Source: JBOFCO01 sp051646105
GTDB lineage: Bacteria; Pseudomonadota; Alphaproteobacteria; Rhodobacterales; Rhodobacteraceae
Direction: 5' to 3'
Length of the DNA: 55,995 bases
Assembly: GCA_051646105.1 (NCBI GenBank)
Contig: JBOFCO010000187.1
Location: forward strand, 1-55,995
The notes beneath the pieces were generated by a model that saw only the letters and a program-made list of their open reading frames with translations, had not been told where the DNA came from and did not search any database. Shown one piece after another: positions 1-7,936 of the stretch. Every line of letters starts with the position of its first letter. The first letter of the stretch is position 1. Both the position numbers and the translations under genes were made by a program.

Positions 1-827
1 TCCCGTGTTGCCGCATACAGCCGTTTCACCAGCCCCGCTTCCGTCACCGGCCTTGTGATGTAATCCGGCTGGTATTTCACCTCGCGCAGCACCCAGTCGG
101 GCAGCACCGATACCCCCCGGCCGGACGCGACCAGCATCAGGATCACCGCGGTCAGTTCCACCTGCCGCACGGCGCGGGGCTCCACCCGGGCGGGGGTCAG
201 CAGGCCGGTGAACACGTCAAGGCGCGAGCGGTCCACCGGATAGGTCAGCAGGGTTTCATCGCGGAAATCCTCGGCCTCCACCCACTGCTTCGCCGCCGCC
301 GGATGCCCCGCCGCCGCCACGAACACCGGGGCATAGTCGAACAGCGGGTTGAAGACCGCGCCCGGCAGGTCCTCCGGGTCGGACGAGATCACCAGATCGA
401 CTTCTTCTCTCAGCAGGGCCGGCAGCGCACCAAAGGCAAGGCCGGGGCGGATGTCCACGTCCACCTCCGGCCAGGCGCGGCGGAATTGTTCCAGCACCGG
501 GAACAGCCATTCGAAACAGGCGTGGCATTCGATAGCGATATGCAGCCGCCCCGCCCTGCCCGACCGCAGGGCGCGGAACTCTTCCTCCACCGCCTCCATC
601 TCGGGCAATACGCGTTCGGCCAGCCGCAGCAGCCGCTGCCCCGCCGCCGACAGCCGCATGGGCTTGGATCGCCGCGCGAACAGCTCCACCCCCACCTGAT
701 CTTCCAGCCCTTTCACCTGATGCGACAGCGCCGACTGGGTGATGTTCAGCACGGATGCGGCCCGCGCCAGCCCGCCGGTATCATGGATGGCCCGAATGGT
801 GCGCAGATGGCGAAGCTCCAGATACAT
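1..827 (-). CDS. metR: MetR, LysR-family regulator of methionine genes (partial, C-terminus off window)
   Basis: LysR-type activator that uses homocysteine as co-inducer to control methionine and one-carbon genes. The protein starts MYLELRHLRTIRAIHDTG and shows the winged-helix HTH in residues 1-60 (ITQSALSHQVKGLEDQVG), then the effector domain with the MetR-like IAIECHACFEWLFPVLEQF stretch and the LLTYPVDRSRLDVF motif. About 275 codons are present; the gene runs off the window start inside the conserved RLYAA stretch, so roughly 30-40 residues should be missing relative to the family's usual length near 305-317. It is divergent from metF with 87 bases between the starts, the classical MetR arrangement, and a near-consensus MetR box lies between them. 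The call as MetR rather than a generic LysR rests on the effector-domain motifs plus the metF neighbour. Confidence 0.88.
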   Translation of the reverse strand, partial: MYLELRHLRTIRAIHDTGGLARAASVLNITQSALSHQVKGLEDQVGVELFARRSKPMRLSAAGQRLLRLAERVLPEMEAVEEEFRALRSGRAGRLHIAIECHACFEWLFPVLEQFRRAWPEVDVDIRPGLAFGALPALLREEVDLVISSDPEDLPGAVFNPLFDYAPVFVAAAGHPAAAKQWVEAEDFRDETLLTYPVDRSRLDVFTGLLTPARVEPRAVRQVELTAVILMLVASGRGVSVLPDWVLREVKYQPDYITRPVTEAGLVKRLYAATR

Positions 828-858
828 GCTGTAAACCTCATGTTGATCTTGAGAATTA

Positions 859-871
859 TGAATTTTACTCA
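859..871. promoter_or_regulatory. Probable MetR binding site between metR and metF
   Basis: The sequence TGAATTTTACTCA matches the enterobacterial MetR consensus TGAA-N5-TTCA at seven of eight defined positions. It sits 31 bases upstream of the metR start and 43 bases upstream of the metF start, so one dimer could act on both genes. The consensus is known from enterics; its use here is inferred. Confidence 0.5.
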
Positions 872-914
872 CAGTATCGAACATGCCAGAAAGGGGCAAC
901 AAAAGGATCACGCC

Positions 915-1784
915 ATGACTGTCGCCCCGCGTATTTCGTTCGAATTCTTCCCACCGCAGACGCTGGATGCGTCGTTTCGCCTGTGGGAAACCGTGCAGGC
1001 GCTGGCGCCGCTGAACCCCGGCTTTGTCTCTGTCACCTATGGCGCGGGCGGCACCACCCGCAAGCTGACGCATGAGGCGGTGACGACCATCGGCCGGAAC
1101 TACGGGCTGAACGTGGCGGCGCACCTGACCTGCGTTGACGCGACCCGCGCCGAGACCCTGGAAATCGTCGATGCCTATGCCGCCGCCGGTGTGACAGAAA
1201 TCGTTGCCCTGCGCGGCGATGCCCCGAAAGGGGCAGACCGCTTCACCCCGCATCCGGATGGCTTCGCATCCTCCGTCGACCTGATCGAGACACTGGCCAG
1301 GGACGGGCGGTTCACCCTGCGCTGCGGGGCCTACCCTGAGCCGCATCCCGATGCCGCCGACAGCTTTGCCGATATCGCCTGGCTGAAGCGCAAGGTGGAT
1401 GCCGGGGCGACCAGCGCGATCACCCAGTTCTTTTTCGATGCCGAAACGTTCTTCCGGTTCCGCGACGCCTGCGCAAAGGCAGGAATCACCGCCCCGATCA
1501 TCCCCGGCATCCTTCCGATCCAGTCGTGGGACGGGGCAAAGCGTTTTGCGCAGCGCTGCGGCACCCGCGTTCCGCCGCGTCTGGACGAAGCCTTCCAGAC
1601 AGCAAAGCGCGACGGGCGCGAGGAAACCCTGGCGCTGGCCCATTGCACGCAGCTTTGCGACAACCTGCTGGCGGGCGGGGCCGAGGATTTGCATTTCTAC
1701 ACGCTGAACCGCCCGGATCTGACCAAAAAGGTCTGCCATGCGCTTGGCATCGCGCCGAGTGTCAGTCTAGAAAAGGTTGCCTGA
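915..1784 (+). CDS. metF: 5,10-methylenetetrahydrofolate reductase
   Basis: Cytoplasmic flavoprotein reducing 5,10-methylene-THF to 5-methyl-THF, the methyl donor for methionine synthase. It has 289 residues, the usual bacterial MetF length. The N-terminal SFEFFPP motif (about residues 8-14) carries the conserved Glu, followed by SVTYGAGGTTR and ALRGDAPKG, which holds the conserved Asp near the flavin; a TIM-barrel fold is expected. The reading frame is open far upstream, but the ATG at 915 gives the family N-terminus and follows an AAAGGATCACGCC ribosome-binding region; the upstream open frame overlaps metR antisense and is not used. Regulation by the divergent MetR is likely. Confidence 0.96.
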   Translation: MTVAPRISFEFFPPQTLDASFRLWETVQALAPLNPGFVSVTYGAGGTTRKLTHEAVTTIGRNYGLNVAAHLTCVDATRAETLEIVDAYAAAGVTEIVALRGDAPKGADRFTPHPDGFASSVDLIETLARDGRFTLRCGAYPEPHPDAADSFADIAWLKRKVDAGATSAITQFFFDAETFFRFRDACAKAGITAPIIPGILPIQSWDGAKRFAQRCGTRVPPRLDEAFQTAKRDGREETLALAHCTQLCDNLLAGGAEDLHFYTLNRPDLTKKVCHALGIAPSVSLEKVA

Positions 1785-1824
1785 ACCTCTCTGATACCGC
1801 CGTCCCCGCCGGAGGCCCCCGCCG

Positions 1825-3486
1825 CTACCGTTGTGCGACCCGCCAGTCCGGGTTGATCCACGGTTCTGCATTGGCGGGGGCCAAAGGCGTGCGCCCAAGC
1901 ACATGATCGGCGATCTTTTCGCCCACCATGATCGACGGTGCATTCAGATTGCCGTTCGTTACCTGCGGAAAGACCGAGCTGTCGGCCACGCGCAACCCGT
2001 CGACGCCGATCACCCGGCCCTGCGGGTCGACCACGGCCATCGGATCATCCGCCCGCCCCATCCGGGCCGTGCCGCAGGGGTGATAGGCGCTTTCAGCATG
2101 CTCGCGGATAAAGGCATCGATCTGATCATCGGTCTGCACATTCATCCCCGGCTGGATTTCATGCTTTACATGATCCTGCATCGCGGGCTGGCCGAAGATT
2201 TCACGCGTCAGGCGCACGCAGGCGCGGAACTCCTCCCAGTCGTCGGGGTGGGACATATAGTTGAAGCGGATCACCGGTGGCGCGGCAGGGTCGGATGACC
2301 GCAGTGTGACCGCGCCACGCGACTTGGATCGCATCGGCCCGACATGCGCCTGAAAGCCATGGCCGCCCGCCGCCGCCTTGCCGTCATAGCGCACGGCAAT
2401 GGGCAGAAAGTGGTACTGAATATCCGGATAGTCGACCCCGGCGCGCGACCGGATAAATCCACAGGCCTCGAACTGGTTTGATGCGCCCAACCCCTTGCCG
2501 GTAAACAGCCACTGCGCGCCGATGGTCGCCTTGCCCCACAGGTTCCAATATTTGAACAGAGTCACCGGCTGGCGCGCGGCGAACTGCATATAGATTTCCA
2601 GATGGTCCTGAAGGTTCGCCCCGACACCCGGTCGATCCGCGCGAACCGTAATGCCGTGTTCGGCAAGATGCGCCCCCGGACCGATCCCCGAAAGCATCAG
2701 CAGCTTCGGTGTGTTGATCGAGGATGCGGCAAGGATGACTTCTGCGCCCGCGCGCAATACATCGGTTCCGCCGCCCGTGCGCACCTCGACCCCTGTCGCC
2801 CGACCGCCTTCGAAGACGACGCGCTGCGCCAATCCCCGCACCACGCTGACCCGCCCCATCTTCATCGCGGGACGAAGATAGGCATTGGCCGCCGACCAGC
2901 GCCGGCCGCGCCAGATCGTCGCCTCCATCGGGCCGAAACCTTCCTGCTGCTGGCCATTGTAATCGGTGGTCACCGGATAGCCGGCCTGCCGCCCGGCCTC
3001 GATGAATGCAGGGAACAGCGGATTTGCGCGCGGGCCGCGCGTGATGTGCAAGGGTCCGTTGGCGCCGCGCCAGTCCACGTCGCCGCCGTCGCCAGCGCCG
3101 TGCCAGCTTTCCATGCGCCGGAAATAGGGCAGCACATCGGCGTAGGCCCAGCCCTGCGCGCCCATCTCGGCCCAGGTATCAAAGTCGCGGGCGTGACCGC
3201 GCACATAGACCATGCCATTGATGCTGGACGATCCGCCAATGACCTTGCCGCGCGGGGTGGCCAGCACCCGTCCGCCCAGATGCGGTTCGGGTTCGGTTTT
3301 CAGGCCCCAGTCATACAGCCCCATGTTCATCGGATAGGACAGGGCAGCCGGCATCTGGATGAACGGCCCGGCATCGCTGCCACCATATTCGACGACAATC
3401 ACAGAACGGCCCGCCTCTGCCAGCCGGTACGCCATCGCGCAGCCCGCCGATCCCGCGCCTACAATGACATAATCGGCCTGCGTCAT
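1825..3486 (-). CDS. betA: Choline dehydrogenase (GMC oxidoreductase)
   Basis: FAD-dependent GMC oxidoreductase oxidising choline to betaine aldehyde. It has 553 residues. The Rossmann dinucleotide motif VGAGSAG is at residues 9-15, the GMC signature region GKVIGGSSSINGMVYVRG around 80-97, and the C-terminal active-site block contains SAYHPCGTARMG (catalytic His) and VTNGNLNAPSIM (conserved Asn). It is the last gene of betI-betC-betB-betA: its ATG overlaps the betB remnant stop as TGATG, so it should be translationally coupled. Because the aldehyde dehydrogenase partner is internally deleted, this enzyme would accumulate betaine aldehyde unless BetA itself does the second oxidation slowly (reported for BetA-type enzymes) or another BetB exists. 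Confidence 0.94.
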   Translation of the reverse strand: MTQADYVIVGAGSAGCAMAYRLAEAGRSVIVVEYGGSDAGPFIQMPAALSYPMNMGLYDWGLKTEPEPHLGGRVLATPRGKVIGGSSSINGMVYVRGHARDFDTWAEMGAQGWAYADVLPYFRRMESWHGAGDGGDVDWRGANGPLHITRGPRANPLFPAFIEAGRQAGYPVTTDYNGQQQEGFGPMEATIWRGRRWSAANAYLRPAMKMGRVSVVRGLAQRVVFEGGRATGVEVRTGGGTDVLRAGAEVILAASSINTPKLLMLSGIGPGAHLAEHGITVRADRPGVGANLQDHLEIYMQFAARQPVTLFKYWNLWGKATIGAQWLFTGKGLGASNQFEACGFIRSRAGVDYPDIQYHFLPIAVRYDGKAAAGGHGFQAHVGPMRSKSRGAVTLRSSDPAAPPVIRFNYMSHPDDWEEFRACVRLTREIFGQPAMQDHVKHEIQPGMNVQTDDQIDAFIREHAESAYHPCGTARMGRADDPMAVVDPQGRVIGVDGLRVADSSVFPQVTNGNLNAPSIMVGEKIADHVLGRTPLAPANAEPWINPDWRVAQR

Positions 3487-3908
3487 CAGGAAACCCCGAC
3501 CTTGTCCATATCGATATGGACGGGTTTGACCTGTGTGTTGCGCAGTGCTGCCGCAAGCGAATTTCCGCGCCCCACGCCAGATGCCTTTACATTGCCGAAG
3601 GGGGCCTCAACCGGGGTCAGGTTACGGGCGTTGATCCAGCAGGCTCTGGCGCGAAGCTGTCCGATCGCCCTGTCCACGGCGCGGCGCAGAAGGCGGAGCC
3701 GTTCCGCCGGGCGCGTCCAGTCGCGCGCGCCTGGCGCGGCAGCGGCACCGGACAGCGGCGCATTCACCACCGATGGCGTATTGAAATGTACGGCTGAGAT
3801 CACGCTGCCATCATCGGGATGGATCACGGGAATCACGATACCAGCCCTGTCGTAGACGTGGGCGCCGTCGATGAAATGGCTGACCCGTGGTTGCGCCCGC
3901 ATCGTCAT
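3486..3908 (-). pseudogene. betB: Betaine aldehyde dehydrogenase remnant with large in-frame internal deletion
   Basis: Only 140 residues remain of a family near 480-490. Residues 1-79 match the BetB N-terminus (SHFIDGAHV, VIHPDDGSVI, PAERLRLLRRAVD), while residues 80-140 match the extreme C-terminus (RACWINARNLTPVEAPFG, VKASGVGRGNS, TQVKPVHIDM). The roughly 345 residues between, including the NAD-binding fold, the catalytic Cys and the general-base Glu, are absent. The join lies near base 3672 and keeps the reading frame. Both junctions with neighbours are intact: the ATG overlaps the betC stop by four bases and the TGA overlaps the betA ATG. An active ALDH is impossible from this sequence. 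It may persist as a coupling spacer that maintains betA translation, or be an assembly collapse; neither can be settled here. Confidence 0.85.
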
Positions 3909-5410
3909 TCCCCCCGCGGAAAGCGTTTGCTTTCCTCCAGCACGTTCAGATCCATGTGGTTGCGCATGTAGCGCTCTGACGCATCGCGCAGTGGCTGGTA
4001 ATCCCACGGAAAATAGGCCCCGTTGCGCAGGGCCTCATACACGACCCAACGACGTGCCTGACTTTCGCGCACGGCAGCATCAAAACCGGGAAGGTTCCAG
4101 CGTGTGCCAGCGATGGCCCGCATATCGGCCAGAACATCGGCGGCGGCGGGATCGGTGGCACGATTTTCCCGCTCCTCGGGATCGAGCCGAAGGTTGAACA
4201 GCAGTTCGGGATCGGCGGCGCAGGCGACATATTTCCAGTCGCCCTGCCGTATCGCCACCATCGGCGCGATCGTCCCTTCGGCAGCGTATTCCATCAGCAC
4301 CGGCGTATCGCGGCCCTGCCCGTTTGCCAGCGGCCACAGGCTTTCGCCATCCGTCCAGGGCAGGACTTCCGCCAACGACACACCCGCCAGATCGGCCAGC
4401 GTCGGCGTCACGTCCAGCGTGGACACCGGTGCATCTATCCGACCCGCCGTCATTCCTGGCGCGGAGACCATCAGCGGCACCCGGGCGGATCCTTCGAAGA
4501 AGTTCATCTTGAACCACAGCCCCCGTTCCCCAAGCATGTCGCCGTGGTCGGAGGTAAAGACGATCACCGCTTCCTGACGAGTGTCATCCAGCACCTGAAG
4601 AACGCGGCCTATCATATCGTCAACATAGGAAATATTGGCAAAGTAGCCCTGCCGGGCGCGGCGGATATGGCCCTCCGTGATGTCAAAGGCGCGGAAATCG
4701 CAGGCGTCCATCAATCGCTTTGAATGGGCATCCTGCGCGGCATAGGGGATCGGTTCCGGCGCGGTCAGTTCCGGCACGCCCTCATACAGGTCCCAGTAGC
4801 GGCGGCGGGCTACATAGGGATCATGCGGGTGCGTGAAACTGACGGTCAGGCACCACGGCCGGTCATCCCCGCCGCGCGACAGGTCATACAGTTTCTGCAT
4901 CGCCTGATGGGCAACATCATCGTCATACTCAAGCTGGTTGGTGATTTCCGCCACCCCCGCGCCGGTGACCGAACCCATGTTGTGATACCACCAGTCGATC
5001 CGTTCGCCCGGCTTGCGATAGTCCGGCGTCCAACCAAAATCGGCGGGGTAGATGTCGGTTGTCAGGCGCTGCTCGAACCCGTGCAACTGATCGGGGCCGA
5101 CGAAATGCATCTTGCCTGACAGCGCAGTATGGTATCCCGCGCGACGCAGGTGATGGGCATAAGTCGGGATGTCGCTGCGGAACTCTGCAGCATTGTCATA
5201 CACGCCGGTGCGGCTGGGAAGCTGCCCCGACATGAAACTGGCCCGCCCCGGCGCGCACAAGGGCGATCCGGTATAGGCATTGGCAAACCGCACCGACCGC
5301 GCCGCCAGCGCCTTCAGGTTCGGCGCGTGCAGGAATGTCGCCGGGCCGTCCGGGAACAGCGTCCCGTTCAACTGGTCGACCATCAGGATCAGGATGTTCG
5401 GACGCGTCAT
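3905..5410 (-). CDS. betC: Choline-sulfatase
   Basis: Type I sulfatase hydrolysing choline-O-sulfate to choline and sulfate. It has 501 residues. The N-terminal metal-site motif NILILMVDQLNG is followed by the sulfatase signature LCAPGRASFMSG, in which Cys52 of the C-x-P-x-R core should be converted to formylglycine. GKMHFVG and FTHPHDPY add active-site Lys/His residues, and FTSDHGDMLGERG is the second metal block. No signal peptide is seen, so it acts in the cytoplasm on imported ester. It sits between betI (ATGA overlap upstream) and the betB remnant (ATGA overlap downstream), the standard rhizobial/Rhodobacterales order. The C-terminal extension with HMDLNVLEESKRFPRGE is typical of BetC. 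Confidence 0.95.
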   Translation of the reverse strand: MTRPNILILMVDQLNGTLFPDGPATFLHAPNLKALAARSVRFANAYTGSPLCAPGRASFMSGQLPSRTGVYDNAAEFRSDIPTYAHHLRRAGYHTALSGKMHFVGPDQLHGFEQRLTTDIYPADFGWTPDYRKPGERIDWWYHNMGSVTGAGVAEITNQLEYDDDVAHQAMQKLYDLSRGGDDRPWCLTVSFTHPHDPYVARRRYWDLYEGVPELTAPEPIPYAAQDAHSKRLMDACDFRAFDITEGHIRRARQGYFANISYVDDMIGRVLQVLDDTRQEAVIVFTSDHGDMLGERGLWFKMNFFEGSARVPLMVSAPGMTAGRIDAPVSTLDVTPTLADLAGVSLAEVLPWTDGESLWPLANGQGRDTPVLMEYAAEGTIAPMVAIRQGDWKYVACAADPELLFNLRLDPEERENRATDPAAADVLADMRAIAGTRWNLPGFDAAVRESQARRWVVYEALRNGAYFPWDYQPLRDASERYMRNHMDLNVLEESKRFPRGE

Positions 5411-5997
5411 CGCGCAGCCCCCTGCATCAGTTCCCGGCGAAAATGTCCCAGAACAAGGTCAACCGCGCCGGTCCGGTCGGGAACGCCGCCCGTCAGCGCC
5501 TGCCGCAGATAGACGCCATCGATCAGCGCCCCCAGCCCTTCCGCGACGGCCGACGCGCGATCAGGGCCAACCAACGGCCGCAGATCGTGGACAAGATTGC
5601 TGTGCAGGCGACGCCGATAGATCACATACAGTCGTTTTGCGTCCCCCATCGTCAGCGCAAGCACGTAGAAGTTCAGCCACGCCGAAACGACCTCACGCCG
5701 GAAGCTGCCGCTGGCAAAGCTGGCGCGGATGATTGCCTCGACCCTTGCCTTCGGATCGCCCGCGACGGCCAGCGCGCCCCGCACCTCTGCCCCGAACAGC
5801 GTCAGCACATGACGCATCGCCGCCACAAAGATCGATTCCTTGGAGCCGAAATAGTGATGTGCCAAAGCCGAGGACACGCCAGCCCGCGCCGCAATCTGGG
5901 CGACAGTCACCTCAAGCGAGCCGGCGCGACCGATTTCCTGTATCGTCGCCTTGACGATTGCTGCCCGTCTAATAGGCTCTGCCCCGACCCTTGCCAT
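5407..5997 (-). CDS. betI: BetI, TetR-family choline-responsive repressor
   Basis: TetR-family repressor of the choline-to-betaine genes, relieved by choline. The N-terminal HTH reads VTVAQIAARAGVSSALAHHYF, with the BetI hallmark VGAEPIRRAAIV immediately before it; the C-terminal half is the ligand/dimer domain (FRREVVSAWLNFYVLA). The ATG at 5997 (MARVGAEP) fits the family N-terminus and gives 196 residues; ATGs at 6000 and 6021 are in frame but add residues BetI proteins do not have. It is first in the betICBA operon and overlaps betC by four bases. A 14-base palindrome just upstream is the likely operator serving both betI and the divergent choX. Confidence 0.92.
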   Translation of the reverse strand: MARVGAEPIRRAAIVKATIQEIGRAGSLEVTVAQIAARAGVSSALAHHYFGSKESIFVAAMRHVLTLFGAEVRGALAVAGDPKARVEAIIRASFASGSFRREVVSAWLNFYVLALTMGDAKRLYVIYRRRLHSNLVHDLRPLVGPDRASAVAEGLGALIDGVYLRQALTGGVPDRTGAVDLVLGHFRRELMQGAAR

Positions 5998-6042
5998 CAT
6001 GCCCCGCGAAAAAGGTTGCATTGATGTATTAGGGAGGAGTTA

Positions 6043-6056
6043 ATTGACTCGTCAAT
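6043..6056. promoter_or_regulatory. Palindromic operator candidate (BetI) between betI and choX
   Basis: ATTGAC-TC-GTCAAT is a perfect inverted repeat with 6-base arms and a 2-base centre, set in an AT-richer stretch between the divergent betI and choX starts. It resembles the ATTGAA/TTCAAT-type BetI operators known from other proteobacteria. Binding is inferred from position and symmetry. Confidence 0.5.
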
Positions 6057-6099
6057 CAAGAAACGGCGGCAGGATGCCGCAACCAACCGGGAGAGACTG

Positions 6100-7014
6100 A
6101 TGAAACTGAGAACTGCCCTTTCCGCCTTTGCCCTTGCCGCCATGGCGGGGCAGGCATTTGCCGAGTGTGACAGCGTATCCTTTTCGGACGTTGGCTGGAC
6201 CGACATTACCGCCACGACATCGGCAACGAAGCAGGTGCTAGAAGCACTGGGCTATGATGTCGAAGTGAACATCCTTGCCGTGCCTGTCACCTATGCCTCG
6301 CTGGAATCGGGCGATGTGGACGTGTTCTTGGGCACATGGCTGCCCGCGCAGGACGGTGTGCTGAAGCCTTATCTTGAGAAGGGTGCGGTTGAGGAGATCA
6401 CGACGAACCTCGAAGGCACCAAGTATACGTTGGCGGTGCCCAGCTATCTTTGGGACAAGGGTCTGCAATCCTATGCCGACATCGGCAAGTTCAAGGATGA
6501 ACTCGAAGGCAAGATCTACGGGATCGAGCCGGGCAACGAAGGCAACGGCTATCTGATTTCGCTGACCGAAGCCGGCAAGTCGCTGGAGGGCTTCGAGGTT
6601 GTCGAATCCTCGGAACAGGGGATGCTGGCAGAAGTGAAGCGCGCGACAGAGGAAAACAAGGGCGTGGTCTTCCTTGGCTGGGAGCCCCATCCGATGAATG
6701 CCAACTTCAGCCTGAAATATCTGCCGGGCGGCGAAGATTTCTTTGGTGGCGAGGGTGTGGTGAAGACCTTTGCCCGCAAAGGGTTTGCCGCGGAATGCCC
6801 GAATGTGGCGACGCTGCTGAAGAACCAGAAGTTCACGCTCGCCATGGAAAACGAGATGATGGGCGCGATCCTGGATCAGGGCGTGGAGGCGGACGAGGCC
6901 ACCAAGGCCTGGCTGGTCGCTCACCCGGAAACGCTGGATGCCTGGCTGGCCGGTGTTACCACCATGGACGGTGGCGATGGTCTGGCCGCTGTAAAGGCTG
7001 CGATGGGTCTCTGA
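6100..7014 (+). CDS. choX: Choline/betaine ABC transporter substrate-binding protein
   Basis: Periplasmic OpuAC-type binding protein of a high-affinity choline importer. It has 304 residues with a cleavable signal peptide (residues 1-21, ending GQAFA). The mature protein carries the ChoX motifs FSDVGWTDITATT, FLGTWLPAQ, KYTLAVPSYLWDKG and FLGWEPHPMNAN, which supply the aromatic residues (three Trp and one Tyr) forming the choline box in Sinorhizobium ChoX. It is divergent from betI and first in choXWV. GGGAGAGACTG precedes the ATG, a strong ribosome-binding site. A strong terminator between it and choW suggests that the binding protein is made in excess over the membrane parts. Confidence 0.94.
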   Translation: MKLRTALSAFALAAMAGQAFAECDSVSFSDVGWTDITATTSATKQVLEALGYDVEVNILAVPVTYASLESGDVDVFLGTWLPAQDGVLKPYLEKGAVEEITTNLEGTKYTLAVPSYLWDKGLQSYADIGKFKDELEGKIYGIEPGNEGNGYLISLTEAGKSLEGFEVVESSEQGMLAEVKRATEENKGVVFLGWEPHPMNANFSLKYLPGGEDFFGGEGVVKTFARKGFAAECPNVATLLKNQKFTLAMENEMMGAILDQGVEADEATKAWLVAHPETLDAWLAGVTTMDGGDGLAAVKAAMGL

Positions 7015-7023
7015 TCCCGAACC

Positions 7024-7053
7024 GGCCCCCGGAGCAGTCCGGGGGCCGTTTTT
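7024..7053 (+). terminator. Intrinsic terminator between choX and choW
   Basis: A perfect 10-base stem (GGCCCCCGGA / TCCGGGGGCC) with a GCAG loop is followed by GTTTTT. It starts ten bases after the choX stop. Placed inside an operon, it should act as partial attenuation, lowering choWV relative to choX. Confidence 0.88.
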
Positions 7054-7105
7054 CATTGGGCGCCGGTCCGTGGCGTCGCCCGCACCCATGAAGGGACGAA
7101 CAGGC

Positions 7106-7936
7106 ATGGAATGGCTCGAAGACCACAAAATCCCGGTCGGCAAGTGGGTCGCCGCGTTTTTTGACTGGTTGCAGACGAACGGCAAAGGCTTCTTCGATGC
7201 GATCCGGGTGATCCTCGAAACCTTTATCGACGGCTTCAAATGGGTGCTGCAAACCCCGCATCCGCTGATCATCATCGGTCTGGCCGTGGCGTTGACATGG
7301 TATCTGCAACGAAGCTGGAAGATCTGCCTGCTTATTGCCGCCGGTTTCCTGTTCATCATGAATCAGGGCTACTGGGAAGAAACCACAGAAAGCCTGACGC
7401 TGATCCTTTCATCCTGCGTGGTCTGCATGCTGGTGGGTGTGCCCATCGGCATTGCCGCCGCACATCGGCCAAGGCTGTATGCCTTTCTGCGCCCCGTGCT
7501 TGACCTGATGCAGACGCTGCCCACTTTCGTTTATCTTATCCCCGCGATCGTGCTGTTCCGGCTGGGCATGGTGCCGGGCCTGATCGCCACGGTAATATTT
7601 GTTCTGCCCGCGCCGATACGTCTGGCACATCTAGGAATTTCCTCGACCCCGCAGACCCTGATGGAGGCCGCGACCGCCTTCGGCGCCACCCCCCGGCAAC
7701 GGCTGTGGAAGGTGGAACTGCCCTGGGCGCTGCCGCAGATCATGGCCGGGTTGAACCAGACCATCATGCTGTCGCTGTCGATGGTGGTCATTGCCGCCAT
7801 GGTCGGCGCCGATGGTCTTGGCGTGCCCGTGGTGCGGGCGCTGAACTCGGTCAACCCGGCGCTTGGTTTTGAATCCGGTTTTGTCATAGTGGTCGTCGCC
7901 GTGATCCTCGACCGCATGCTGAGGGTGGAACACTGA
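7106..7936 (+). CDS. choW: Choline/betaine ABC transporter permease
   Basis: Inner-membrane subunit of the ChoXWV importer, 276 residues, with about six to seven hydrophobic segments and the permease EAA loop (LMEAATAFGATPRQRLWKVELPWALPQI, given here in parts: EAATAFGA and VELPWALPQ around residues 185-215). The ATG at 7106 gives MEWLEDHKIPVGKWV, the usual ChoW N-terminus; upstream in-frame ATGs at 7070 and 7088 lie closer to the terminator and lack support. The stop overlaps the choV start as TGATG, coupling the two. Confidence 0.9.
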   Translation: MEWLEDHKIPVGKWVAAFFDWLQTNGKGFFDAIRVILETFIDGFKWVLQTPHPLIIIGLAVALTWYLQRSWKICLLIAAGFLFIMNQGYWEETTESLTLILSSCVVCMLVGVPIGIAAAHRPRLYAFLRPVLDLMQTLPTFVYLIPAIVLFRLGMVPGLIATVIFVLPAPIRLAHLGISSTPQTLMEAATAFGATPRQRLWKVELPWALPQIMAGLNQTIMLSLSMVVIAAMVGADGLGVPVVRALNSVNPALGFESGFVIVVVAVILDRMLRVEH

